DNA of 64,000 bases, taken from positions 3,754,501-3,818,500 of the forward strand of contig NZ_CP129672.1 in assembly GCF_030505195.1 (NCBI RefSeq), read 5' to 3'. The notes beneath the pieces were generated by a model, which did no database searches, was not told where the DNA came from, and saw nothing but the letters and a program-made list of their open reading frames with translations. Of the stretch, positions 33,666 through 42,887 are shown piece by piece. How positions within the stretch are numbered: the stretch's first letter is position 1; every line of letters starts with the position of its first letter. The translations under genes were made by a program, and so were the position numbers. This DNA is from Comamonas testosteroni. GTDB lineage: Bacteria; Pseudomonadota; Gammaproteobacteria; Burkholderiales; Burkholderiaceae_C.

Positions 33666-34489
33666 CATATGCTTGCTCCGAGGAAATCGCCCAGGGCGGC
33701 GTAGAAGCCGGCCTCGTTGTCCCAGGGAATCATGTGGCCGGCATTGGGCACGCGCACATGCGCGGTCTGGGGGGCCAGGCTTTGCCACTCGGCCACGTCC
33801 TCGCTGCGCACCACGTCGCCGCGCTCGGCCGTGACCAGCAGCAGCGGGTGCAGGATGCGGGGCAGGTCGGCATGGATGTCGTCACGGCCGAAGTCCTCGA
33901 AGCTCTGCACGATGGCCGGCTCGTGGCAGGTGTGCAGCCACTGGGCGCGCAACTGGCGCTGCTCTTCGGTCCAGGTGGGGCAGAAGGCGCGCATGGCTTC
34001 GGCATCCATGCCCAGCGTGGCCTGGCGGATGGAGTCCACATACCAGGGCAGGGCGGCCGGGTAGGCGCGGCGGCCCGGGCCGGAGACCGGTGGATCGACG
34101 ATGACCAGGCGGGTGAGTCCCGCCGGCTGGCTGCGCGCGGCGCGCACGGCAATGCGTGCGCCCATGGAGTGGCCGACCAGCGCCCAGCGCGAAAGGCCCA
34201 GTGCCTGGGCGAAGGCGGTCACGTCGGCCGCCTGGGCATCGAGTCCATAGTCCAGGCCCGGGCCCGAGGACGACAGGCCGCGCCCGCGCACGTCCAGCAC
34301 ATAGGTGTCGAACTGACGGCCCAGGTGTTCGGCCACAAAGCCCCAGGTCACGGCCGGGCTCGTGATGCCGGGGATCAGGATGACGGCGTCGCGCTGCGCG
34401 CGCTCGCCTTTGGTGCCGCCGTAGCGCAGATAGTGCTGGCGTATGCCGTTGGCGTGGACGTTGCCGCCGTAGAGAAACGTGCTGGTCAT
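33656..34489 (-). CDS. nicD: N-formylmaleamate deformylase
   Basis: An alpha/beta hydrolase that converts N-formylmaleamate to maleamate and formate. The 277-residue product has the oxyanion region LIPGITSPAVTWG, the nucleophile elbow VGHSMGAR (Ser108) and a late His in VPNAGHMIPWD. The C-terminus ends within the dispersed element (ICPP-stop), so the last residues are probably element-derived. It lies 12 bp downstream of nicE. Confidence 0.92.
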   Translation of the reverse strand: MTSTFLYGGNVHANGIRQHYLRYGGTKGERAQRDAVILIPGITSPAVTWGFVAEHLGRQFDTYVLDVRGRGLSSSGPGLDYGLDAQAADVTAFAQALGLSRWALVGHSMGARIAVRAARSQPAGLTRLVIVDPPVSGPGRRAYPAALPWYVDSIRQATLGMDAEAMRAFCPTWTEEQRQLRAQWLHTCHEPAIVQSFEDFGRDDIHADLPRILHPLLLVTAERGDVVRSEDVAEWQSLAPQTAHVRVPNAGHMIPWDNEAGFYAALGDFLGASICPP

Positions 34490-34500
34490 GCGGTTTCTCC

Positions 34501-35280
34501 TCAGGCCTTGGCCGCCGTATCGTAGGGATAGGCGCCCGACAGCAGCGCACCTGCGCCCGGCACCACGGGATCCAGGCCCAGCTCCTTGAGGATGGCGTAG
34601 GTGGTGGCGATGGAGGCGGTCAGCACGGGCTTGCCGGTTTCGGCCTCGACCTGGGCCACGGCCGGCAGCGAGGGCATCTGCACGCAGGCCGACAGCACGA
34701 TCACGTCGGCGTCGGCGTAGTTCATGCCGGCCACGATGCCGGGCAGCTTGGCAGGATCGTGGCGGCCCACATCCAGGTTGTCGGGGATCTCCAGCGCGCG
34801 CCAGTCCACGATCTCGAAGCCTTCGGCGGCCACGTAGTCCATGACCAGCTGGGTCAGCGGAATCATGTAGGGCGCCACCAGGGCAATCTTCTTGGCACCC
34901 ATGACCTTGAGCGCTTCCACCAGCGCGCCGGCGCTGGTGATCACGGGGGCGGTGGCGCCATTGCTGGCCGTGCGCTCGGTCAGGCGCTGCTGCGAGACGC
35001 GGTGGTAGCCCTTGCCCATGGCCATGATGGCCACCAGGCAGGCATAGCCCAGCACATCCACCCGCGCGTCGCTCAGTTCCAGCGCGCAGCGGTCGCTTTC
35101 GGCGTCCATGGCGGCCAGCTCTTCCTTTTGCACCTTCTTCATGCGCATGCGGCTGGAGTGGAAGGTGAAGCGGTCCTGCGGGCGCAGTGTGGAGTGGGCC
35201 TGCAGCATGGCCGGCACTTCGGTCTCCATGGTGGTGTTGGAGCTGGGGACGATCTGGCCGATGCGGAACGTTGGGGTCAT
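34501..35280 (-). CDS. nicE: Maleate cis-trans isomerase
   Basis: Converts maleate to fumarate, feeding the TCA cycle. The 259-residue Asp/Glu-racemase-fold product has catalytic Cys81 (GYACLVAIM) and Cys199 (LSACVQMPS), plus the N-terminal PSSNTTMETEVP that binds carboxylate. It is the first gene of the minus-strand nic operon, with its promoter in the divergent region shared with nicC. Confidence 0.93.
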   Translation of the reverse strand: MTPTFRIGQIVPSSNTTMETEVPAMLQAHSTLRPQDRFTFHSSRMRMKKVQKEELAAMDAESDRCALELSDARVDVLGYACLVAIMAMGKGYHRVSQQRLTERTASNGATAPVITSAGALVEALKVMGAKKIALVAPYMIPLTQLVMDYVAAEGFEIVDWRALEIPDNLDVGRHDPAKLPGIVAGMNYADADVIVLSACVQMPSLPAVAQVEAETGKPVLTASIATTYAILKELGLDPVVPGAGALLSGAYPYDTAAKA

Positions 35281-36760
<1,480 letters not shown>

Positions 36761-36771
36761 TACTCGCTGCC

Positions 36772-36811
36772 CTGCCGGACAGGGGAGCAATACTCCTCTC
36801 CCGTCCGGCAG
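36772..36811 (+). terminator. Long hairpin between nicC and ndhS
   Basis: CTGCCGGAC (36772-36780) pairs with GTCCGGCAG (36803-36811), with inner GGGAG/CTCCC pairing. No T-run follows, so it is more likely an attenuator or mRNA stabiliser separating nicC from ndhS than a full stop. Confidence 0.6.
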
Positions 36812-36855
36812 CAGAACGCCGACATCCTGAACCGCAGTTGCAAGAGCCTCGCCCC

Positions 36856-37413
36856 ATGGGAATCCCAGTTCATTCAAGTAGCCACTCCCACCTCATAGTC
36901 CTGCAGGTCAATGCACACGCATGCGAGGTGCCGGCCGCGCCAGGGACGGCGCTGCTGCATGTGCTGCGCAATGACCTGGAGCTGAACGGGCCCAAATACG
37001 GCTGCGGCCTGGGTGAGTGCGGTGCCTGCACGGTGCTGATCGATGGCGTGGCCGCGCGTTCCTGCGTGATTCCCGTGAAGGCGGCTGTGGGCCGAGAAGT
37101 GACGACGCTGGAAGGCCTGGGATCGCGCCAGTGCCCGGGCCCCACGCAGCAGGCCTTCATTGACTGCCAGGCGGCCCAGTGCGGCTACTGTCTCAACGGC
37201 ATGATCATGACGGTGGAGGCCCTGCTGCGTCGCAACCCGAACCCCACGGAGCAGGAGCTGCGCAACGAGCTGCACCACAACCTGTGCCGCTGCGGCACGC
37301 ATGTGGAAATCATGCAGGCGGCCCTGCGCGCCGTGCAGCTGCGTGCGCAACGCGCCACGCTGCAGGCACCCTCCGGCGTTCCATCTTCCAGCACGGGCGA
37401 GGTCCAGCCATGA
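36856..37413 (+). CDS. ndhS: Nicotinate dehydrogenase [2Fe-2S] small subunit
   Basis: Electron-transfer subunit of the Mo-hydroxylase. The 185-residue product has a plant-type [2Fe-2S] domain with Cys50, Cys55, Cys58 and Cys70 (YGCGLGECGACTV), and a second cluster domain with Cys109, Cys112, Cys144 and Cys146 (QCGYCLNGM, LCRCGTHVEIMQA). The C-terminal 25 residues are a low-complexity tail not needed for the fold. The stop overlaps the ndhM start (ATGA). Its Mo partner ndhL lies 6 kb away in the divergent unit. Confidence 0.9.
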   Translation: MGIPVHSSSHSHLIVLQVNAHACEVPAAPGTALLHVLRNDLELNGPKYGCGLGECGACTVLIDGVAARSCVIPVKAAVGREVTTLEGLGSRQCPGPTQQAFIDCQAAQCGYCLNGMIMTVEALLRRNPNPTEQELRNELHHNLCRCGTHVEIMQAALRAVQLRAQRATLQAPSGVPSSSTGEVQP

Positions 37414-40382
37414 ACACGGGCGACAACATCCCCGCTCTGCCTTCCGAGCTGCTGCACGGCCTGGCGCTGCGCCCACCCGTCGCGGCCTGGGACGGGCTGC
37501 GCTACCGGGGCAGCGTGCCCGCCCATGCGCGGCTGGACCAGGCGCAGGCCATGGCCGGCGTGGTGGCCGCCGTGCAGCGCGAACATTTTCTGGGCGTGGT
37601 GGCCGTGGCGCCCGTCCATGCGCGGCAGGCGCTTGCCAGTCTGGTGCCTGTCTGGCAGGACGGGCAGGCGGCCTTGCCGCATCGCCCAGTCTCTCACTCC
37701 CCCGGATCGCAGGAATCCCACGAGTCGATCGATACCGGCCGCTATGTCTGGCGCATGGCCGGTGCGGGTGCCGGTTGCGGCACGGCACGCGTGGCTGCGT
37801 GGTGCCTGGACGGCCATGCCAGCCTCTGGCTGCCGCCTTGCGAAGTCGACGTACGCCAGATGATCGGCCGTGAACTGGCCGCGCTGCTGCAGTGCCAGGA
37901 ATCCGCGCTGCGGCTGTTCAGCGTGCCGGCCATGGGCTCTGGCGGCGTGCATCCACTGGACCTCATGGATGCGGCCGCTGATGCGGCCCTGCTGTCCCAT
38001 GCCGTGGGCCGGCCCGTCAGCGTGGCCTGCGAGGCCGGGGCTGCGGGCATGGGCGACAGCCGCGAGCTGGTGCTGCGCATGGATGCGCAGCCTTCGCAGG
38101 CGCTTGAAGCGGGTGCGGCGGTGCAGGCCCATGCCGGCAATGCATCGCTGCGGCCCGAGCTGCTGTCGGACACCCCCTGGGCCGTGCGTCCCAGCATGGC
38201 GCGCCTGCTGAGTCAGCCCGGCCTGACGCGCGCTGCGGCCCTGGCCACCGTGCTCGGTGCCGGCGAAGTGCGCGAGTGCAAAGTTGCGGCCAGCCTGCGG
38301 CATGCCGGTGTCGACGATCTGAATGCCGCCCAGGTCTTTGCCCATGAAAGCCACTGGCATGAGCAGGCCCTGGGCCTGGGGCAAGACCCTCTTCAATGGC
38401 GCCTGCAGCACCTGCCCGAAGGCCCGGTGCGCGATCTCGCGCAGCAGGTGGCCGAGCGTGCACAGACGTCACCGCAAGATGCCATTCCGCAAGACGCCGA
38501 TGGCCGCCTGCTGGGCCGGGGCTTTGCCACTGCCCAGTTGCAGACTCTGGATGCGCAGGGCACCGACCTGCATGCCTGGAGCGCCTGGGTGGCCGAGGTG
38601 GCCGTGCATCCGCTCACCGGCGAGATCGAGGTCACCCGTGTTGTGGCTGGCCATGACAGTCGTAGTCTGCAAGCGGCCCGGGCTGCCAGCACGCGGCCCG
38701 AGATCTTGCAGCAGGATTCGCCGTTGCTGGCCGATGCGCGCCGGCTGCTGGGCACGGCCGCCGCTTTTGACGACTGGGCTGGCTCCGTCGCTTCCGCTGC
38801 CGGTTTCGATGTGATCGCCAGGCCTGGTTCCGAGCTGGCGCAGCATGCACGCGGCGATGTAGGGCCCATCCGCCAGGGCGATCTGGCGCTGGACGGCGTG
38901 GCCACGCTGCCCGCCGCCGCCGCCATTGCCAACGCCATTCACCATGCAACGGGCGTGCGCCTGCGCGAAGTGCCCTTCCAGCCCGAACAACTGCGCCTGG
39001 CCTTGGCCGGCGAGGGCGCTGGAAAGCCATCCGCTGCAAGGGCCGGTCGTGGCTGGGGCTGGCTGGCTGCAGGCGCCGCGGGCCTTGCCGGCATGGCCGC
39101 CATGGCCTGGCCGCTGAAGCCGGCCCTGCCGCTGACTGATGGGCCGGACGTCTCCCTGTACTCGCCGCAGGCCCTGGAGCGCGGCCGCCTGGTGGCGGCT
39201 GCGGGTGACTGCGTGGTCTGCCACACGGCGCCGGGCGGTGCCTCCAATGCGGGAGGCTTGGGGCTGGAGACGCCGTTCGGCACCATCTACTCCACCAACA
39301 TCACGCCCGACAAGGAAACCGGCATCGGGCGCTGGTCTTATGCGGCCTTCGAGCGCGCCATGCGCCACGGCATCCACCAGGATGGCCGCCAGCTGTATCC
39401 GGCCTTCCCGTACACGGCCTTCGCCAAACTCAGCGATGGCGATCTGCAGGCCCTCTATGGCTACCTGATGTCCCAGCCCGCCGTGAAGGCCAAGGCCCCC
39501 GAGACGCAACTGGCCTTTCCCTACAACCTGCGCCCGGCCATGGCCGGCTGGAACGTGCTGTTCCACGACGCCACGCCCTTCAAGGCCGACCCCGCGCGCA
39601 GTGCCGAATGGAACCGGGGTGCCTATCTGGTCGAGGGCGCGGGCCACTGCGCGGCCTGCCACTCGCCGCGCAACGCACTGGGTGCCGAAAAGAGCGGCAT
39701 CCACTATCTGGGCGGTGGCGAGGCCGAAGGCTGGAGCGCCCCCGCGCTCAACCAGCTGGCCGGCGGCAAGCTGCCCTGGAGCCGCGAGGAGCTTTACCAG
39801 TACCTGCGCACCGGCTTCTCGGCCCGCCATGGCGTGGCGGCGGGGCCCATGGCGCCCGTCATCCACGGCCTGGCCCAGTTGCCTGAAGCCGATGTGCGCG
39901 CCATGGCCAGGTATCTGACGGAACTGCCGGGCCAGGATGCACTGGATGCGCAGCCGGCGCCGGCACATGCCGCGCCCCTGGCTCCTCTGACTGCGACTGC
40001 GGCCGCATCGGTGGCCATGCCTGCGCCGGCGATGGAGCGCCAGGTCAACGGCGAACGCATCTACCAGAACGCCTGCGCGGTCTGCCATGAGGCGGGCAGC
40101 GGGCCCACGCTGTTCGGCGTCAAGCCTCTGCTGGCCCTGAACACCAACCTGCATGCCGCAAGCCCGGACAACCTGGTCCAGGTCATCCTGAACGGCATCC
40201 AGACACCCGCCGACGATGCGCTGGGCTATATGCCCGGCTTCAGGGACAGCCTGGACGACAAACAGATTGCGGACCTGCTCGGATATTTGCGTCAACGATT
40301 TGCACCGGAGGAAAAAGCTTGGCCAGACGATACGAAGACGATTAAGCGGCTGCGCGCTCAGGTGCAGGCGCATGCGCCCTAG
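37410..40382 (+). CDS. ndhM: Nicotinate dehydrogenase cytochrome subunit: degenerate Mo-hydroxylase domain, TM helix and three haem c domains
   Basis: The 990-residue product has three parts. Residues 1-530 resemble a shortened Mo-hydroxylase large subunit (AWVAEVAVHPLTGEIEVTRVVAG; AAIANAIHHATGVRLREVPF). The segment that aligns with the catalytic GAGESAS of NdhL reads ALDGVAT, so the active-site Glu is absent. A membrane helix follows (about 549-567, WLAAGAAGLAGMAAMAW). Three CxxCH haem sites come last, at 601-605 (CVVCH), 747-751 (CAACH) and 889-893 (CAVCH). Electrons from NdhS would pass to the membrane cytochrome domain and on to the respiratory chain. In Pseudomonas a single NicB combines Mo and haem domains; here the roles are split. 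It overlaps ndhS by 4 nt. Confidence 0.88.
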   Translation: MNTGDNIPALPSELLHGLALRPPVAAWDGLRYRGSVPAHARLDQAQAMAGVVAAVQREHFLGVVAVAPVHARQALASLVPVWQDGQAALPHRPVSHSPGSQESHESIDTGRYVWRMAGAGAGCGTARVAAWCLDGHASLWLPPCEVDVRQMIGRELAALLQCQESALRLFSVPAMGSGGVHPLDLMDAAADAALLSHAVGRPVSVACEAGAAGMGDSRELVLRMDAQPSQALEAGAAVQAHAGNASLRPELLSDTPWAVRPSMARLLSQPGLTRAAALATVLGAGEVRECKVAASLRHAGVDDLNAAQVFAHESHWHEQALGLGQDPLQWRLQHLPEGPVRDLAQQVAERAQTSPQDAIPQDADGRLLGRGFATAQLQTLDAQGTDLHAWSAWVAEVAVHPLTGEIEVTRVVAGHDSRSLQAARAASTRPEILQQDSPLLADARRLLGTAAAFDDWAGSVASAAGFDVIARPGSELAQHARGDVGPIRQGDLALDGVATLPAAAAIANAIHHATGVRLREVPFQPEQLRLALAGEGAGKPSAARAGRGWGWLAAGAAGLAGMAAMAWPLKPALPLTDGPDVSLYSPQALERGRLVAAAGDCVVCHTAPGGASNAGGLGLETPFGTIYSTNITPDKETGIGRWSYAAFERAMRHGIHQDGRQLYPAFPYTAFAKLSDGDLQALYGYLMSQPAVKAKAPETQLAFPYNLRPAMAGWNVLFHDATPFKADPARSAEWNRGAYLVEGAGHCAACHSPRNALGAEKSGIHYLGGGEAEGWSAPALNQLAGGKLPWSREELYQYLRTGFSARHGVAAGPMAPVIHGLAQLPEADVRAMARYLTELPGQDALDAQPAPAHAAPLAPLTATAAASVAMPAPAMERQVNGERIYQNACAVCHEAGSGPTLFGVKPLLALNTNLHAASPDNLVQVILNGIQTPADDALGYMPGFRDSLDDKQIADLLGYLRQRFAPEEKAWPDDTKTIKRLRAQVQAHAP

Positions 40383-40724
40383 GCGCGGCAATGGGCGGCG
40401 GCACGGGCGATGCCGCGGATATGGATCTCTTGCCCTGGAATCTCTCCAGGGTCCGGGTCCGGACATCTGATGCTGGGGACAGGGGATGGACAGCCACGGA
40501 CGGAGCTATCGATATGCCGACCGTATGGAATGTGCCCATCGCCTGGATGCAGATACCGACATCTGGAATCTTTTTCATCGGTCCATGGAAATGGCGCCGA
40601 GGGAGTGGTTCGTTCTGGATGTGTGATGGGTGGAAAGCACTGTACGGATAGGCCCGGGCCGAATGGCGGTGCTTGCGAGAAAGACAGATTCAACAATTGC
40701 GATGGCTAAAAAAGGAGTCCCTGC
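40383..40724. other. Intergenic region ndhM-niaP, no gene supported
   Basis: 342 bp. Seen: a hairpin CCCTGGA/TCCAGGG (40433-40451) soon after the ndhM stop, a tandem GGTCCG (40451-40462), and AAAAGGAG before the transporter ATG. Short ORFs on both strands have no RBS or recognisable domain and are not called. Confidence 0.5.
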
Positions 40725-42041
40725 ATGTCATCTACATATATTTCAGTGGAAAAAGGCATCCAGACTGCGGGTGTGGGCAAGTTTCAGTACCGGCTGTTCG
40801 TGATCTTCGGCCTGGTCTGGCTGGCGGATGCCATGCAGGTGCTGTCCATTGGTTTCAGTGCGCCGTCCATTGCCAAGACTTTCGGCAAGACCGTGCCCGA
40901 GGCGCTGCAGACCGGCACCTTCTTCTTCATCGGCATGCTGATCGGTGCCTTCGTCTTCGGCAGACTGGCAGACCGCATAGGCCGCCGCCCGGTGCTGATG
41001 ATGGCCGTGGTGATCGACGCCTTCGCCGGCGTGGCTTCGGCCTTTGCGCCCGAGTTCGCCTGGCTGCTGGTGCTGCGCTTCATCACCGGCATCGGCGTGG
41101 GCGGCACGCTGCCCGTGGACTACACCATGATGGCCGAGTTCCTGCCCAGCGACCGCCGTGGCCGCTGGCTGGTGCTGCTGGAGTCGTTCTGGGCCGTGGG
41201 CACCATCTTCCTGGCCATCCTGGCGCTGGTAGCCGTTTATTGGGGCGAGGATGCCTGGCGCGTGATCTTTTTCGTGACCGGACTGCCGGCGCTGATCGGT
41301 GTGGTGCTGCGCTTCTACATCCCCGAGTCGCCCATGTACCTGAACCGTAACGGCAAGTCCGAGGAGGCGCGCAAGGTGCTGCAGCGGGTGGCCAAGGTCA
41401 ACGGAACCACCGTGGAAATCCCCCCCCTGCAGCCTGAAAAGCAGGAGCGCAAATCCATCCTCGCGCTGTTCAACGGCGACCTGCGCCGCCGCAGCCTCTC
41501 GCTGTTCCTGGCCTGGGCGCTGATCTCCATCGCCTACTACGGCGTCTTTGTCTACCTGCCCGTCAAGCTCAGCAGCGAGGGCTTCGCCTTCATGCGCGGC
41601 CAGGTCTTCCTGGTGGTGCTGGCGCTGGTGCAACTGCCCGGATTTGCGCTGTCGGCCTACGGCGTGGAGCGCTGGGGCCGCAAGCCCACGCTGATCGGCT
41701 TCCTGCTGCTCAGCGCCGTCGGCTGCATGCTCTACAGCCTGGGCTCCTCGCCCTTCGTGGTGATCGGATCGACGCTGCTGATGAGCTTCTCGCTGCTGGG
41801 TACCTGGGGCGCGTTGTATGCCTTCACGCCCGAGGTCTACCCGACCGACCTGCGCGCCAGCGGCATGGGCATGGCAGGCGCCGTGGCGCGCTTCGGCGGC
41901 CTGTTCGCCCCGGCCATCATCGCACCCATCATGGCCACCCACTTCACCCTGGCCCTGGCCGTGCTGTCGGCGATGCTGGTCGGTGGTGCGCTGTCGATCT
42001 GGGCGGTGGATGTGGAATCGCGCAACCGGGCGCTGGATTGA
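40725..42041 (+). CDS. niaP: MFS nicotinate transporter (NiaP-like)
   Basis: The 438-residue inner membrane permease has 12 predicted helices and the metabolite:H+ symporter motif GRLADRIGRRPVL between TM2 and TM3, with related repeats IPESPMYL and GRKPTLIG. Overall layout matches the NiaP niacin importer. It sits with nic genes, so nicotinate uptake is the likely role. AAAGGAG is 7 nt before the ATG. It is followed by a strong terminator shared with nicR. Confidence 0.85.
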   Translation: MSSTYISVEKGIQTAGVGKFQYRLFVIFGLVWLADAMQVLSIGFSAPSIAKTFGKTVPEALQTGTFFFIGMLIGAFVFGRLADRIGRRPVLMMAVVIDAFAGVASAFAPEFAWLLVLRFITGIGVGGTLPVDYTMMAEFLPSDRRGRWLVLLESFWAVGTIFLAILALVAVYWGEDAWRVIFFVTGLPALIGVVLRFYIPESPMYLNRNGKSEEARKVLQRVAKVNGTTVEIPPLQPEKQERKSILALFNGDLRRRSLSLFLAWALISIAYYGVFVYLPVKLSSEGFAFMRGQVFLVVLALVQLPGFALSAYGVERWGRKPTLIGFLLLSAVGCMLYSLGSSPFVVIGSTLLMSFSLLGTWGALYAFTPEVYPTDLRASGMGMAGAVARFGGLFAPAIIAPIMATHFTLALAVLSAMLVGGALSIWAVDVESRNRALD

Positions 42042-42077
42042 TGACGGCCTGAGCTGACGGAGAGGTCGGCTCAGCAA

Positions 42078-42117
42078 AAAGGCCAGAAGGATTGCTCCTT
42101 CTGGCCTTTGGTTTTTT
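42078..42117. terminator. Strong bidirectional terminator between niaP and nicR
   Basis: Perfect 14-bp stem AAAGGCCAGAAGGA / TCCTTCTGGCCTTT with a TTGC loop (42078-42109). A T-run follows on plus, and an A-run upstream serves minus. Confidence 0.95.
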
Positions 42118-42133
42118 GGAGGGCTGCAACGGC

Positions 42134-42601
42134 TCAGTCGCAGTCGCTGCCTTCCAGCATCTTTCTGAGCAGGAAATCCAGCGCCAGACGCTCCGCAGGA
42201 TTGAGCTTGCCGTAGGTGCTTTCGGTGATCTGCTTGGCAAAGGGCTCCATGTCGTGCACCAGATCCTGACCGGCTTCGGTGAGGTTGATGACGACCTTGC
42301 GCCGGTCCATGCGGTCATGCTCCACCTGCACCAGTTCGCGCTGCTTGAGCCGGTCCACCACGCCGCGTATGGTGGCCTGATCGATCACCGTGGCCTTGAC
42401 GATGTCGGCCAGCGAGCTGCCTTTGTTGTCACGCACGGAGCACAGCACCACGAATTGCGCCGCCGTGAGCTGAGAGTCGGGAATGTACTGCTGAAAAAGC
42501 GCGGCATGCCTTTGATAGACGCGTCGCAGCAGGTGGCCGATCTGGTCCGAAAAGTGATAGCCATCCTGTGGCGTCATGGCTGATGGCGGCTGCTGAATCA
42601 T
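42134..42601 (-). CDS. nicR: MarR-family regulator, probable nic repressor
   Basis: The 155-residue winged-helix product has QIGHLLRRVYQRHAALF, LTAAQFVVLCSV, and the recognition helix DQATIRGVVDRLKQREL with the wing HDRMDRRKVVINLT. It is homologous in position and size to Pseudomonas NicR, which responds to 6-hydroxynicotinate. The ATG at 42601 (MIQQPPSAM) is preferred; 42577 and 42661 are alternatives. It lies between the nic genes and the fds operon and could control both. Confidence 0.83.
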   Translation of the reverse strand: MIQQPPSAMTPQDGYHFSDQIGHLLRRVYQRHAALFQQYIPDSQLTAAQFVVLCSVRDNKGSSLADIVKATVIDQATIRGVVDRLKQRELVQVEHDRMDRRKVVINLTEAGQDLVHDMEPFAKQITESTYGKLNPAERLALDFLLRKMLEGSDCD

Positions 42602-42623
42602 GGTTCGTGTGAGCTTACCAAAA

Positions 42624-42643
42624 ATCACGCCAATTACCGTGAT
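42624..42643. promoter_or_regulatory. Candidate operator in the nicR-fds intergenic region
   Basis: ATCACG-CCAATTAC-CGTGAT is a 6-bp-arm dyad 23 bp upstream of the nicR start, a natural autoregulatory position for a MarR dimer. The rest of the 286-bp gap to the fds operon shows no other recognisable element. Confidence 0.45.
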
Positions 42644-42887
42644 CTGCGACAAGTCAGGCACATGGACAGACGCTGCAAAACCGCGTCAAAGCAGCACATG
42701 CGGCAAAGGAGAGCATCAGGGCCTGCAGGCATATCGGCGCAGGCTGCCAGCTCATTCGCGCATTGAATGGTGCAATCAGGAATATGAATTTGACGGCGTA
42801 CCGCTCAGGGCTTGAAATGGAAGGTGAGACAAAGCGTCTGCGCAACAGACCGCACCGCTTCCACAATGAAAGCCAGTTGGGATACCC

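Noticed and set aside
37179..37409. 77-residue upstream extension of ndhM
   Set aside because: It overlaps the conserved second cluster domain of ndhS in another frame; the coupled ATG at 37410 is the natural start.
40391..40709. Two short ORFs (86 and 99 residues) between ndhM and niaP
   Set aside because: No RBS, no domain, and overlapping frames; treated as intergenic.
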